NCBI GenBank assembly: GCA_945946655.1
Contig: CAMEWM010000001.1
Location: 130,365 to 194,364 of the forward strand
DNA length: 64,000 nucleotides
Reading direction: 5' to 3'
From: an uncultured Clostridium sp.
GTDB lineage: Bacteria > Bacillota > Clostridia > TANB77 > CAG-508
A program made the translations under genes and the position numbers. Shown here in pieces: positions 42,130-53,500 of the stretch. Position 1 is the stretch's first letter; each line of letters begins with the position of its first letter. Under the pieces are notes generated by a model. That model searched no databases and had not been told where the DNA came from. It saw only the letters and a program-made list of their open reading frames with translations.

Positions 42130-44532
42130 ATGGCATACAATTATAAAGAGATAGAAAAAAAATGGCAAACAAAATGGGAAAAAGAAGGTACTTTCAATGC
42201 AGAAAATAATTCTTCTAAGAAAAAATGGTATGGATTAATTGAATTTCCATATCCTTCTGGCCAAGGATTACATGTTGGTCACCCAAGATCATATACCGCA
42301 ATGGATATTGTTGCAAGAAAAAGAAGAATGCAAGGTTATAATGTATTATTTCCAATAGGATTTGATGCTTTTGGCTTACCTGCTGAAAACTATGCAATTA
42401 AAAATCACGTTCATCCAAAAATAGTAACAGCTAAAAATATAGATAACTTTACCAGGCAGTTAAAATCAATAGGTTTTTCTTTTGATTGGTCCAGAGTTAT
42501 AAATACTACTGATCCAGAATATTATAAATGGACTCAATGGATTTTTATTCAACTATATAAACATGGATTAGCCTATAAAGCTACAATGCCAATTAACTTC
42601 TGCACAGGATGTAAAGTTGGACTTTCTAACGAAGAAGTTGTAAATGGTGTTTGCGAAAGGTGCGGTAGTCCTGTTGTTCAAAAAGAAAAAAGCCAATGGA
42701 TGTTAAAAATTACTGATTATGCACAAAGATTAATTGACGATTTGGATGATGTTGATTTCTTAGAGAAAATCAAACTTCAACAAAAGAATTGGATTGGTAG
42801 AAGCGAGGGTGCTGAACTAGACTTTGATATCGCAGGTTCTAATGAAAAGTTAAGAGTTTATACAACAAGGCCTGATACATTATTTGGAGCTACATATATG
42901 GTAGTTGCTCCAGAACATCCAATAATTGAAAAATTGAAAGATAGAATAACAAATCTAGACGAAATTTCAAATTATCAAACGGCAGCCAGCTTGAAATCAG
43001 ATTTTGAACGTTCAGAGCTAAATAAAGAAAAAACTGGTGTTGAAATAAAAGGTATTAAGGCAATTAATCCAGTAAATGGAAAAGAAATCCCTATCTGGGT
43101 TTCAGATTATGTATTAATTACTTATGGTACAGGTGCAATTATGGCTGTTCCTGCACATGATGAAAGAGATTATGCTTTCGCATCTAAATTTGGAATTGAT
43201 ATTATTCCTGTTATTGAAGGAGGAAATATTTCTGAAGGTCCTTATACAGGGGACGGAATTCATATTAATTCTGACTTTTTAAATGGTTTAACCAAACAAG
43301 AAGCCATAGACAAAATGATTGCATGGTTAGAAGGCAAAAAAATTGGTACTAAAAAAGTAAATTATAAATTACGTGATTGGGTATTTTCTCGTCAACGTTA
43401 TTGGGGAGAGCCAATTCCAATGGTTCATTGTGATAAATGTGGCTGGGTGCCTGTTCCAGAAGATCAATTACCTCTTGTTTTGCCAGATGTAGAAGATTAC
43501 GAGCCAGGAGAAAATGGAGAATCTCCTCTTGCAAAACACACTGAATGGACTCATACAACTTGTCCTCATTGTGGTGGTCCAGCTATACGAGAAACTGATA
43601 CAATGCCTCAATGGGCAGGATCATCTTGGTATTATCTAAGATACATGGATCCTCATAATGATAAAGAATTAGCTTCTAAAGAAGCCTTAGAATATTGGTC
43701 ACCGGTTGATTGGTATAATGGAGGAATGGAACATACAACATTACATTTACTATATTCTAGATTCTGGCATAAATTCTTATATGATATAGGAATTGTTCCT
43801 ACTAAGGAACCATATGCCAAACGTACTTCTCATGGAATGATTTTAGGTTCAAATGGTGAAAAAATGAGTAAATCAAAAGGAAACGTAGTAAATCCTGATG
43901 ATGTTGTAAATGAATATGGTGCAGATACATTGCGTGTCTATGAAATGTTTATGGGACCATTTGATCAAACAGCTCCATGGTCAGTTGATAGTATACGTGG
44001 ATGTAGTAAATTCTTAGATAGAGTTTGGAATATGCAAGAACTTTTAGTTGATGATGGAACGGATTGCTACTCAAAAGAATTTGAAAAAATGATGCACAAA
44101 GCAATAAAGAAAGTTTCAAACGATATTGAAGAAATGAAATTCAATACATGTATTTCGACTTTTATGACAATGGTTAATGAATTTTATAAAGCTAAGAAAA
44201 TAAATAAAGCTGAATTCAGAACCTTTTTAGAGTTATTAAATCCATTTGCTCCTCACATTACAGAGGAATTAAATGAAAAATTAGGATTTAAAGAAACTTT
44301 AGCTCAGAGTTCTTGGCCTACTTATGACGAAGAAAAAACTAAAGAAGATATAATTAATTTACCTATTCAAATAAACGGAAAATTAAGAGCTAACATTGAC
44401 ATAGAAATTGATTCAGATGAAGAAGTTGTTAAAAATGCCGTTCATGAGGCTATAAAAGATAGGTTAGAAGGAAATACTATAGTAAAAGAAATATATGTAA
44501 AGAATAAAATTTATAATGTAGTTATAAAATAA
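42130..44532 (+). CDS. leuS: Leucyl-tRNA synthetase
   Basis: LeuRS charges tRNA-Leu. This 800-residue class I enzyme has the HIGH-type motif in [16 protein letters not shown], a zinc-finger-like pair ([15 protein letters not shown]), the CP1 editing domain with [12 protein letters not shown] and the Asp in HDERDYAF, a second zinc region (CDKCGW ... CPHCGGP), the KMSKS loop in [11 protein letters not shown], and the C-terminal tRNA-binding domain. Length and order are typical. An AAAGGAAG site precedes the ATG. Divergent from the transglutaminase-like gene and followed by a hairpin. Confidence 0.98.
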   Translation: MAYNYKEIEKKWQTKWEKEGTFNAENNSSKKKWYGLIEFPYPSGQGLHVGHPRSYTAMDIVARKRRMQGYNVLFPIGFDAFGLPAENYAIKNHVHPKIVTAKNIDNFTRQLKSIGFSFDWSRVINTTDPEYYKWTQWIFIQLYKHGLAYKATMPINFCTGCKVGLSNEEVVNGVCERCGSPVVQKEKSQWMLKITDYAQRLIDDLDDVDFLEKIKLQQKNWIGRSEGAELDFDIAGSNEKLRVYTTRPDTLFGATYMVVAPEHPIIEKLKDRITNLDEISNYQTAASLKSDFERSELNKEKTGVEIKGIKAINPVNGKEIPIWVSDYVLITYGTGAIMAVPAHDERDYAFASKFGIDIIPVIEGGNISEGPYTGDGIHINSDFLNGLTKQEAIDKMIAWLEGKKIGTKKVNYKLRDWVFSRQRYWGEPIPMVHCDKCGWVPVPEDQLPLVLPDVEDYEPGENGESPLAKHTEWTHTTCPHCGGPAIRETDTMPQWAGSSWYYLRYMDPHNDKELASKEALEYWSPVDWYNGGMEHTTLHLLYSRFWHKFLYDIGIVPTKEPYAKRTSHGMILGSNGEKMSKSKGNVVNPDDVVNEYGADTLRVYEMFMGPFDQTAPWSVDSIRGCSKFLDRVWNMQELLVDDGTDCYSKEFEKMMHKAIKKVSNDIEEMKFNTCISTFMTMVNEFYKAKKINKAEFRTFLELLNPFAPHITEELNEKLGFKETLAQSSWPTYDEEKTKEDIINLPIQINGKLRANIDIEIDSDEEVVKNAVHEAIKDRLEGNTIVKEIYVKNKIYNVVIK

Positions 44533-44538
44533 CTTTAT

Positions 44539-44571
44539 AATAGCAAATTAGAGAATTTCTAATTTGCTATT
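44539..44571 (+). terminator. Hairpin after leuS
   Basis: AATAGCAAATTAGA (44539-44552) pairs with TCTAATTTGCTATT (44558-44571), a perfect 14-bp stem. The following T run is interrupted, so termination may be partial. Confidence 0.7.
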
Positions 44572-44669
44572 ATTGTAATAAATTTGTAATATTTTTTTAA
44601 CTATTTTGTTACACATTATAAATCTTTATGTAGTATAATATATTTACTTATACTAAGGAGAAACATTGC

Positions 44670-45770
44670 ATGAGTATAGATTCAGATTTAAAAAAAGACG
44701 GAATAAAAGTTATTGAATCTCTTGATACATATAGCATCAATACATTAGCCAAAAATGTTAGTGAAAAAATTGTTTCAACATTTCCTAATTTTGGCTTTAG
44801 TTTTGATGCTCTTTATAATAGATTTTCTAATCTACCTATGTATATAGCAGATATTCCGGAAGGAATGTCTGAAGCAAGTTATTTTTATAAAAATTCTGCT
44901 ATTTACTTTAGAGATGGTATGGGACTTGGTGATTTAGAAAAATTTGCAGTTCATGAACTTATTCATAACTTACAAGAAAAAAAAGATGCAAAAGGAAATC
45001 TTATTAGATTAGGTTTATGTACTTTTAAAGGATCAAAGATTTCTGGAATGGCTCTTAATGAAGCTGCTGTTCAACTGCTAGCATCTAATATACTTGGATA
45101 TACTTTTGAAAATGTTACATATTATGATATAACATTTTCTACTATTAGTCCTAATTGTTATCCACTATTATGCAACTTAATATATCAGATGGCTTATGTA
45201 ACAGGTGAAGAAGTCCTATTCGATAGTACTTTTAATAGTAACGATCACTTCAAAAATAAATTTGTAGCATTATGCGGAGAAAGTGTATACTCTCAACTTT
45301 CTGATTTATTTGATAAGATTCTAGTTTCTGAAGAAAAGATTATATCTTTTAATAATAAATTACAAAATACTGATTTATCTGTTTCAAAAACTAAATCATT
45401 ATATAACAAAATTAATGATTTAAAGAGCCAATTAAAGGATGCTTATTTTTCAGCTCAAGAATTAATTATAAAATCATATTTCTCTACAGTTTTTAAAACA
45501 TTAATAACATCGGTGGATTTAGACAGATTTAGAAAAAAATTATATAGCTTTCAGGAATTAATTGGAACTACAGCAAATTATTCTTTCTTTAATGATTATT
45601 ATATAAGTATGATGGAAAGCTTAGATAATAGATATGACATATTATCTGCTGTAACTGATTCATATAATACATATTTGATTCCAAAAAATGAAAGTAAATT
45701 TACAAAATTCATAAATTATATAAAAAAATTAATATGGAAAAAGGAATCAATACATATTAATAGCAATTAA
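44670..45770 (+). CDS. Putative zinc metallopeptidase (HExxH) of unknown family
   Basis: I do not recognise a named family. This 366-residue protein contains HELIH (His95, Glu96, His99) in KFAVHELIHNLQ, and Glu131 in GMALNEAAVQLLAS lies 32 residues after the second His, where gluzincins have a third zinc ligand. Both are seen directly. Upstream comes YIADIPEGMSEASYFYKNSAIYF, a possible substrate-edge strand. The C-terminal half is helical and charged, with a coiled-coil-like stretch (LYNKINDLKSQLKDAYF) and a basic end. No signal peptide or membrane helix is evident, so the protein may act in the cytosol. AAGGAG precedes the ATG, and a strong shared terminator follows. Confidence 0.6.
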   Translation: MSIDSDLKKDGIKVIESLDTYSINTLAKNVSEKIVSTFPNFGFSFDALYNRFSNLPMYIADIPEGMSEASYFYKNSAIYFRDGMGLGDLEKFAVHELIHNLQEKKDAKGNLIRLGLCTFKGSKISGMALNEAAVQLLASNILGYTFENVTYYDITFSTISPNCYPLLCNLIYQMAYVTGEEVLFDSTFNSNDHFKNKFVALCGESVYSQLSDLFDKILVSEEKIISFNNKLQNTDLSVSKTKSLYNKINDLKSQLKDAYFSAQELIIKSYFSTVFKTLITSVDLDRFRKKLYSFQELIGTTANYSFFNDYYISMMESLDNRYDILSAVTDSYNTYLIPKNESKFTKFINYIKKLIWKKESIHINSN

Positions 45771-45775
45771 ACTAT

Positions 45776-45806
45776 AAAAAAATAATGGCGTAAATCCATT
45801 ATTTTT
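45776..45806. terminator. Bidirectional terminator
   Basis: AAAAATAATGG (45776-45786 region to 45788) pairs with CCATTATTTTT (45796-45806) around a 7-nt loop. It lies between the convergent metallopeptidase and GltD-like genes. Confidence 0.83.
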
Positions 45807-47040
45807 TTTGTAAAAATTTTATTATATTGTTGGCAGCTTCTCTTCCCGATTTTGCGGCCCAAGCTACAGTCGATTTCTCTCCTGATACATCTCCTCCTGC
45901 AAAAACTTTTGGTATAGATGTTTTCATTTTTTCATCTATATTAATATACCCCCATTTATTTTTCTCAAAATTTCTTATCACATTTTCCTCAGGTTTAGAG
46001 CCAGTAGCCATCACTACATAATCAATGTTCATATTATAATTACTATTTGCTATATTTACTGGTACTAATCTCTTTTCTCCTTCTTTTTGTACTAGTTCTG
46101 TTTTTATACATTCTATTTTTTCAACTTTTTCTGTTCCAATTATTTTAAGTATATTCGTCTGGAAGATAAACTCTATTCCTTCGCATCTTGCATCTTCTAT
46201 TTCTTTTTTCTCTGCTGGCATCTGTTCTTCTGCCCTTCTATAAATAATTACGACTTTATCGGCCCCTAATCTTTTTATTGTTCTAGCAGAATCCATCGCA
46301 ACATTTCCCCCTCCAATGACAGCAACCTTTTTTCCTATATATGAAGGATGTTTATTATATTCTAGTAAATCATTGCCCCCATAAACTCCTTCTAAATTTT
46401 CTCCCTCTATATTCATTCTAGCTGGAATATTTGCTCCTACAGATACAAAAACAGCATCATTTTTACTTTTCAATTCTTCTAGGTCTAGATTTTTTCCTAA
46501 TTCTTTATTAAATTCAACTTCAACTCCCATTTCTAATATTTTATTTATTGTTGCTTTAACAATGTTTTTTTCCAACCTAAATTCCGGAATTCCATGTGAA
46601 AGTAATCCTCCTAATTCATCATGCTTTTCGTATATTGTTACATTTACTCCTTTCTTAGCGAGAAAAGCTGCACAGGTTAAACCTGCAGGTCCTCCTCCAA
46701 CTATTGCAACTTTTTTGCTTAACAAATCGTTATCTATAATTTTTGGAATCTTATAGCTGTCTTTTATGCTTATATCTCCAATAAACGCTTCCATTTTTCC
46801 TATTGAAACAGGTTCACCTTTTATGCCTCTTATGCAACTTCCTTGACACTGTTTTTCATGTGGGCATATTCTACCACATACTGCTGGTAAAACAGTTGTT
46901 TTGCACAATATCTCATATGCCTTTTGGTAGTCTTCTTCATGTATGAATTCTTGTATATTATTTTCTAAAGGACATCCATTATTAGTACATGGCTTGTTCT
47001 TACAGCTCAAACAATATCTTCTTATTTCTTCTTCATTCAT
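45799..47040 (-). CDS. GltD-like NAD(P)-dependent FAD/Fe-S oxidoreductase
   Basis: This 413-residue protein resembles the small subunit of glutamate synthase and related NfnB-type electron-transfer modules. The N-terminus has a ferredoxin-like cysteine set for two Fe-S clusters (CLSCKNKPC, CPL, then CGRICPHEKQCQGSC). FAD binding is by VAIVGGGPAGLTCAAF, NAD(P)H binding by VAVIGGGNVAMDSAR, and the C-terminal FAD contact by VFAGGDVSGE. No large glutamate synthase subunit or NfnA gene is next to it, so the electron acceptor is unknown. It is slightly shorter than GltD. AGGAAGGAT precedes the ATG. Confidence 0.9.
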   Translation of the reverse strand: MNEEEIRRYCLSCKNKPCTNNGCPLENNIQEFIHEEDYQKAYEILCKTTVLPAVCGRICPHEKQCQGSCIRGIKGEPVSIGKMEAFIGDISIKDSYKIPKIIDNDLLSKKVAIVGGGPAGLTCAAFLAKKGVNVTIYEKHDELGGLLSHGIPEFRLEKNIVKATINKILEMGVEVEFNKELGKNLDLEELKSKNDAVFVSVGANIPARMNIEGENLEGVYGGNDLLEYNKHPSYIGKKVAVIGGGNVAMDSARTIKRLGADKVVIIYRRAEEQMPAEKKEIEDARCEGIEFIFQTNILKIIGTEKVEKIECIKTELVQKEGEKRLVPVNIANSNYNMNIDYVVMATGSKPEENVIRNFEKNKWGYINIDEKMKTSIPKVFAGGDVSGEKSTVAWAAKSGREAANNIIKFLQKK

Positions 47041-47149
47041 TATTATTTATATCCTTCCTGAAAGTATAAATTTTATAGTATAGAAGCAGTTTATATTTTA
47101 TTATTACAAATGTCAACACTTGAACTAATTGTTCAGTTGGTTATTATCA

Positions 47150-47716
47150 CTATATGTGCAACTTTAATTCTTCTGCTTTTTGTTTTACTTCCTTAAGGTC
47201 TTTCCAGAAATCAATCTTTTTTGTCTCATCTCTAAGAAGTGCTGCAGGATGCCAAGTCGGCATGTATAAAATTTCTTTTTTTTCTACCCACTTTCCTCTA
47301 GCAGATGTTATTCCATATTCACTACCTAAAATATTTTTTAGAGCCGTACTTCCTAACACCACTATTATTCTCGGTTTCACAAGAATAACTTGATTCCTAA
47401 GATAGTTCAAACAAGCTTGTGCCTCATCCTCTTCAGGTACTCTATTTTGTGGAGGTCTACATTTTACTATATTAGCTATATAAATTTCTTGTCTATCTAT
47501 ATTTAAAGCCTGAAATGCTTTATTCATAAGTTGTCCAGCTTTTCCGACAAAAGGCTCACCTTGCCTATCTTCATCTGCACCTGGTCCTTCACCTATAAGC
47601 ATTACATCTGCTTCTTTATTGCCTACCCCAAATACAATATTGGTTCTGTTCATACAAAGCCTACATTTTTTACATCCCTTAATTGCTTCCTCTAATTCTT
47701 CCCAATTATTATACAT
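47150..47716 (-). CDS. Family 4 uracil-DNA glycosylase
   Basis: This 188-residue Fe-S glycosylase removes uracil from DNA. Cluster ligands are Cys15 and Cys18 (GCKKCRLC) with two later cysteines in [10 protein letters not shown] and EAQACLNYL. Motif A is [20 protein letters not shown], and motif B is WHPAALLRD. These match the archaeal/bacterial family 4 (UDG-a) enzymes found in anaerobes. The ribosome binding site before the ATG is weak (GTGAAAAG). It may be in one transcript with the S66 peptidase and PgeF genes 40 bp upstream. Confidence 0.92.
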   Translation of the reverse strand: MYNNWEELEEAIKGCKKCRLCMNRTNIVFGVGNKEADVMLIGEGPGADEDRQGEPFVGKAGQLMNKAFQALNIDRQEIYIANIVKCRPPQNRVPEEDEAQACLNYLRNQVILVKPRIIVVLGSTALKNILGSEYGITSARGKWVEKKEILYMPTWHPAALLRDETKKIDFWKDLKEVKQKAEELKLHI

Positions 47717-47756
47717 TTCTTTTCACCAATTCATTAAAATTTATAATCTCAGCAAT

Positions 47757-48674
47757 CTAGTCAACACATGGTTCCACTAGCTCTATCTTTATTTTATCTT
47801 CTGTATCAATCTTAGCTTTCGTTCCTATTGGTATTACTATTTTCTTATCTATATGACCAAAATTATCAGATTTTATTATTGGAAACTTGATATCTCGATC
47901 TATAGCATTTTGTATTATCTCTTCTATTGTTATATTAGATGGATGCTCATAATTGCCTATCCATAATCCTGAAATTTTATCAAAAATCCCATTTTGCTTT
48001 AGATAATATATATTACTATTTACCATCTCTGGAGATGATTCAAAGCCAAGCTCCTCCAAGAATAATATCTTATTTGTTACATCAACTGCATATTTACCAC
48101 AAACTAATTTTGTAAATAGAGATAAATTTCCTCCTATTAATTCACCTTCAGCTTGTCCAGAATGAATAGCTGTATATTCGTCATCATGCCCTCCTAATTC
48201 TTTATTTCCATTAACCAAAGTTTTAATAAATTGTTCATATGCATATCCTGTATCCCATGAAGTTAAAGATTTAAAAGTAGGACCATGAAAAGTCACCAAT
48301 CCAGTCTTACTATGTATTACATTTAATATACTAGTATTATCACTGAAACCACATATTATCTTAGGATTGTTTCTAATCATATTAAAGTCAATATAATCAA
48401 AAGTAGTATTTGAATCTTCTCCACCTTTTACACACATTATAGCTTTAACTTCTTTATCAGCAAACATATTATTTATATCTTCTGCCCTTTTTTGTGGTGA
48501 AGTACCATATTTCAAGGTATTTTCAAATACATGCCTTCCAAACTTCACTCTAAATCCTGATGCCTCCATAAGAGCTATTGAAGCATTAATATATTCCAAA
48601 TCATCTTCTTTTATAAAATTTGATGGAGCAATAACTCCTATAACATCACCTTTTTTTAACTTATTTGGTGTCAT
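47757..48674 (-). CDS. S66 family L,D-carboxypeptidase
   Basis: This 305-residue protein resembles S66 serine peptidases (LdcA/MccF), which trim the terminal D-Ala from murein tetrapeptides during recycling or inactivate microcin C-like compounds. It opens [14 protein letters not shown], has the nucleophile Ser88 in [24 protein letters not shown], and the second catalytic region [10 protein letters not shown] (Glu) and NFGHID (His). No signal peptide, so it is cytosolic like LdcA. Its ATG overlaps the pgeF stop by 4 bp, tying it to a peptidoglycan-linked pair. GGAGG precedes the start. Confidence 0.9.
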   Translation of the reverse strand: MTPNKLKKGDVIGVIAPSNFIKEDDLEYINASIALMEASGFRVKFGRHVFENTLKYGTSPQKRAEDINNMFADKEVKAIMCVKGGEDSNTTFDYIDFNMIRNNPKIICGFSDNTSILNVIHSKTGLVTFHGPTFKSLTSWDTGYAYEQFIKTLVNGNKELGGHDDEYTAIHSGQAEGELIGGNLSLFTKLVCGKYAVDVTNKILFLEELGFESSPEMVNSNIYYLKQNGIFDKISGLWIGNYEHPSNITIEEIIQNAIDRDIKFPIIKSDNFGHIDKKIVIPIGTKAKIDTEDKIKIELVEPCVD

Positions 48675-49489
48675 ATTTCCTCCTTCATTCCTAAAAGTGT
48701 AATATTTCTTCCTGATTTTTCTTTTTGAGCTCTATATGAGTGCATATACTCAGAATTGCATACAGTGCAAATTCCACTTTCCACAATATTATTTTTATCA
48801 AGTCCACATTCTTCCAGCATTAATCGATTTATTAATGTAGTATTTATATGATACTTTTGTTTTCCCTTTACGAGATTACTTTGTTTTTCTATTATATCAC
48901 AATTTCTACCAAAATAATTGAATGTCTGTTCAAAAATATCTTTTACATCTTCATCCACTTCAAAATGGCACTTACCAATACATGGACCAATACACGCAAT
49001 AATATTTTCTGGTTTTGAGCCATAGTCTTTTATCATTTTTTTCACTGCTTTCTGCCCTATCTTTTGAACAGTTCCTCTCCAGCCAGAATGTATATTTCCT
49101 ATTGCTTTGTTAATCGGATCATATAATAAAATCGGAGTACAATCAGCAAAACTTAGCATTAAATTAATGTTAACTTTATTCGTTAATAATCCATCTACAT
49201 TATTATAATTGTCTACATTTTGCCATTTGTCCGTACTATTTTCCACATTTTTTATACAATCTGTGTGTTTTTGTATTGGTCTTACTATATTTTCTCTATT
49301 TATATTTAGAGCTCTAGAAATTTTATTAATACTTGCATCAAAGTTAGCTGAATAACTTTTGAAATTCACATTATTTTCACTTAATGTATAGCAGTGTACT
49401 AAATTATCAAATTCTAATAATCTTTTAAATTGTAGATATTCAATTTTATCATTTTTTATATGAATCATGTTTTCATTAGATAAATCCAT
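48671..49489 (-). CDS. pgeF: Peptidoglycan editing factor PgeF (YlmD/YfiH family)
   Basis: PgeF family enzymes remove L-Ser wrongly built into peptidoglycan precursors; older names include polyphenol oxidase and laccase-domain protein. This 272-residue protein has the conserved block SFADCTPILLYDP, GNIHSGWRGTVQKIGQKAVKKM and ACIGPCIGKCHFEVDEDV, which supplies the Cys/His zinc site. It ends YRAQKEKSGRNITLLGM, as is usual. It is coupled by a 4-bp overlap to the S66 carboxypeptidase gene. AAGGAG precedes the ATG. Confidence 0.93.
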   Translation of the reverse strand: MDLSNENMIHIKNDKIEYLQFKRLLEFDNLVHCYTLSENNVNFKSYSANFDASINKISRALNINRENIVRPIQKHTDCIKNVENSTDKWQNVDNYNNVDGLLTNKVNINLMLSFADCTPILLYDPINKAIGNIHSGWRGTVQKIGQKAVKKMIKDYGSKPENIIACIGPCIGKCHFEVDEDVKDIFEQTFNYFGRNCDIIEKQSNLVKGKQKYHINTTLINRLMLEECGLDKNNIVESGICTVCNSEYMHSYRAQKEKSGRNITLLGMKEEI

Positions 49490-49532
49490 AAATTCTCCTT
49501 CATCAATTATTTTTTATATTACTTTGACATAT

Positions 49533-50375
49533 CTATTTCTTATATTTTTTCCTCTTGAATCTTGAAATTATTGAATAGTATAGCATTGCTATCGATAGTC
49601 TAACTCCTATCTTATCTAACTTAGCAAGCTTTAATGCTATACTTTTAATTTTCTCTTCATCAATTTTATAATAATTTTCACAAATATAATAAATTGCATT
49701 TGCATTTACTATACTATCAATTTTAAAATCAATTCCCCATTCAATATCTACTAAATCTGCTCCTTGCCCAACTACGCCAATATGTTGAACGTAACTCTTT
49801 TTTGTGCAAAACATATCATAGTTTAAAGAATTTAGAATATTACAATAATAACAGTCTATTCCTTCTATTTCTTCATTATACCTTAGAGGAACATTTTCTA
49901 TAAACAATTTTATTATGTCTTTTCCCATTACTGTCCCAGCACATCCAAGAAATTTCTTTTTGCAAAGTTCTGGATCAAATTCTTCAAATGTTGTATGATG
50001 TTTTTCACTAAAAACAGAAAATATAACTGGTTTATTTGCTCTTTTTAGTTTATATATAATATTTTCTATTACTCTTAAAACATTCTTAGTATAAATCAAA
50101 TCAGAATCTGCACAAAATAAATAATCACAATCGCTTTCTAAAAAGTCCATGAACATTTTCTTTGCATTAGCATCTGCACCTAAATTTTCCTTGTTACAAA
50201 TAACCTTATTAGTCTTATATATCTTTTTTAAAAATTTCATATTATATTCATTACTGCAATCATCAAATACATGTATTTCACAGTTTTCGATTTTATCTAC
50301 TTGTAATAATGATTTTGCATTATATTGTACGATATCTTTTCTATTATATGTAGTTACTCCAATATATAATTTCAT
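49533..50375 (-). CDS. Family 2-like glycosyltransferase
   Basis: This protein of about 280 residues begins MKLYIGVTTYNRKDIV, the first strand of a GT-A fold, followed by CEIHVFDDCSNEY and, later, the DxD-like metal site CADSDLIYTKN. A conserved-looking acidic spot YNEEIEGIDCYYCNIL could be the catalytic region. No membrane helix is clear, but the C-terminus is basic (SRFKRKKYKK) and may touch the membrane. Donor and acceptor are unknown. I use the ATG at 50375, because GGAG lies about 11 nt upstream and nothing supports the earlier in-frame ATG. Neighbours are pgeF (44 bp downstream of its stop) and addB. Confidence 0.78.
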   Translation of the reverse strand: MKLYIGVTTYNRKDIVQYNAKSLLQVDKIENCEIHVFDDCSNEYNMKFLKKIYKTNKVICNKENLGADANAKKMFMDFLESDCDYLFCADSDLIYTKNVLRVIENIIYKLKRANKPVIFSVFSEKHHTTFEEFDPELCKKKFLGCAGTVMGKDIIKLFIENVPLRYNEEIEGIDCYYCNILNSLNYDMFCTKKSYVQHIGVVGQGADLVDIEWGIDFKIDSIVNANAIYYICENYYKIDEEKIKSIALKLAKLDKIGVRLSIAMLYYSIISRFKRKKYKK

Positions 50376-50539
50376 TATTATATGTCTCCACTTTTCCATA
50401 TTTTTTGATCTTTTTTGTGACTTTTCTCAACTTATCCGTTCCGTTTCAGTTTATGTAGCTATGCTTTATTCTAAGTTCTTCTATTATTTTGTCAAATATT
50501 GCTGACATATATATTACTTATAATTATTTGGTATGTCTG

Positions 50540-53500
50540 CTAAAATTTTTTCTCTTGTATATCTTCCTTTATCAACTCCATTATTGCTTCTTTGTTTAAA
50601 TTGGTTAAATAATTATATCTATTACCTTTACTATTTTCATCAAATCTACAAATTGATTTATATTTGCAGTATTCACAAGGAGTTTTTTTATTACCAGTGT
50701 TATAATAAGGTTTTACTTCAATATTTCCTCCAAGAATTCCTTCTGAAATCTGTGTTATTATTTTCTCCATATACCTTTGTAAATACTCAAATTGTTCTCT
50801 CGTTACGGCACTTGTCCCTTTACTACTTAACTCGCCATCTTTTTTTATAGTAGCAGGTATTATTTTGCTCACACCTTTAGGTTCATTCTCTATATTTGTA
50901 TCCATCTTTTTTACTATATTTACATCTGCTAATATTAGACCCTTCATTTTAAATTCTTGTTTGATTTTTTCTTCTATTTCTTCATCAGACATATTTTTAT
51001 CTGTTCCTATTGTTGGATTTGATAAGTTAAAGTATAGTACTCCAGCTGGTATAAAATCTTCTACTTTGCAAGTTTCATTTAGGTATGTTAAAAGTTGCAA
51101 CTGTAATCCAGACATTACTTGATTTAAATCTATATTTTTTATAGATGATTTATAATCTATTATCCTTACATATGTTCCATCTGGATTTCTTAATATATCA
51201 ACTCTATCTATTTTTCCAATTATTTCAACTTTTTTTCCTTCTGCTGTTGTAATTGTTATTGGCTTATACTGACCTTTTCCTCCAAATTCAACTTCATGTC
51301 CAAAAACTTCAAATTCACTCTGTTTAATAGTTTGTACAATATATTTAATTGACATAGTGACAACTTTTTTTAATCTTTGTGCTAATACTTTATATTTAGC
51401 TGTTGTTGTAAAAATATAATTTCTATTTAGTTTTAGCTTATCCTCTACAATTTCTGATACTATTTGTTCTAGTTCTTCTTCTGTTAATCGCTTTAAAATT
51501 ATATTTCTTTCTTTGATTATTCCAAAGAAATTATCTATTATATCATGCATAAAAGAGCCTGTATCAACCGATTCTACTTTAAATGTTTCTTTATCATTTA
51601 ACTTTAATCCGTATTTTAAAAAATAAGAGAAAGGACACCCACTATATTGTTCTAATCTTGACACACTTGTTCTTAAAGTGTTTCCGTATATTTTATCAAT
51701 ATTTTCTTTTGTAATCTTTTCTGGAACATTTGAATAATTTAGTCCTCTTACAGCAGAAGCTAGCTTATCATGCCATTCTTCGTTTTCGTTGTATATGTTA
51801 TATATGTTAAACCATATTTCTGGTATTTCTTTGCCATCTCTAAACTCTCTTAAATTAACCAATAGTTCTTCAAATGTACTTTCTACGGTAGAAATCTCTG
51901 ACTTTCTATTTACTATATCGCTTTCTTCCTCTATTTTTTCAAAAATCTTTTTTATTCTAGAAATTAGCACCGATGGTCTTAGTGATTTTCCCTCCATATC
52001 AGAAGAAGAATATGATAAATAAATTTTTTCTTCTGCAGTTGTAAATGCTTTATAAATGTTGAAATTATCTTCATATATTCTGTCTATTGTGCCTTTTGCA
52101 AGTTCTACCCCATTCTGCTTAATTTTTTCTCTATCATCATCATTTAAGAATCCTTCTGCTTTATTTACTGATGGAAACATTCCGTCATTTAAACCTATAA
52201 TAAAAGTTACCTTTATTTTATGGCTTCTCGACCTATCTACATCGCCAACTGTTACTTCATCTTGAGCCATTGGTATAGTTCCTAATTTACTTTCTCCAAG
52301 ACCTGTTTTTAATATTTGCATATAGTTTTCAAATGTTATATTTTCTTCTCCAAATACAAGAACTATTTCATCTAATACTTGCATTACTACCTTCCAACTG
52401 GTCTCATATTCAGCAGCAATATTAACTTTTCCTATTCCATTTAATTTTTTTACTTTCTCTTCTAATATTTTGTCTATTCCATTTTCTATAAAGAAATTGT
52501 ATAGGTTCTCTGATATTTGTTTTGCCGTTTTATTACCTGACAAATTATTTTTTAATTTTACCAAAGGGTTAACCACTTTTTTTCTTATTTCATTTATATT
52601 ATTTATTGCATCTTTGCCAATCTCTTCTTCATCGTGAAAATTCCAATCTTCTTTATACCATTTACTCCCCTTTACTTCCCACTTTAAAGCATAGTTTTCC
52701 AACAGATAAATTTCGTCTGGAGTCAAGTCTAAAAATCCACATTTTATATAGTTAAACACACTATCATATGCCCAATTTTTTGAGAATACATCCAATATCG
52801 AAATTAGATATTTTACCAATATATTCTGGCTTAAATCTCTTTTTTCATCTATATACACTGGAATATCATATTTTTTAAAAATGGCTTTGCATAAATTTGA
52901 ATATACATCTATATTTTTAGTAATAACAGCAATGTCTCTATATCTATATTTTCCGCTTCTTATTAGCTCTACTATTCTTCGTGCCACCTCTTCAATTTCC
53001 GAATATTGATTATTCGCTAGAAACAGTCTAATACTTTCAGTCTTTCCGTTATACTTTCTGTACGGAAAATTATATAAATTTCGTTCTATATGTTTTAATT
53101 CTTCTGATTTAAATCTTAATATTTTATCTAAAAATATTGGCTCTTCTATCTTAACTTTTAAACTTTTTGCTAATTTTAATAACTTTTCTATAGTTTCCTT
53201 GTTGCTATAAAAAATATCGTTACTCGCTTCCTTATCTTTGTACATTCCATCACTAGAAACTGTTATTACAACACTCCTGGCAACTTGTAGCAATTTTTCT
53301 ATTATATCGTATTCCTGCTTTGTAAAGCCCACAAATTCATCAATGTATATTTCTGTATTTTTAAACATATCAGTCGCACTTAATTGCTGTGCCAGTATTG
53401 TTAATGAATCATTTTCATCGATATAATTATCAGTTATTCTTTCCTGAAATTTGCTATATACTGTATATATATCATTTAGTTTTGTCTCTAAATATGTATC

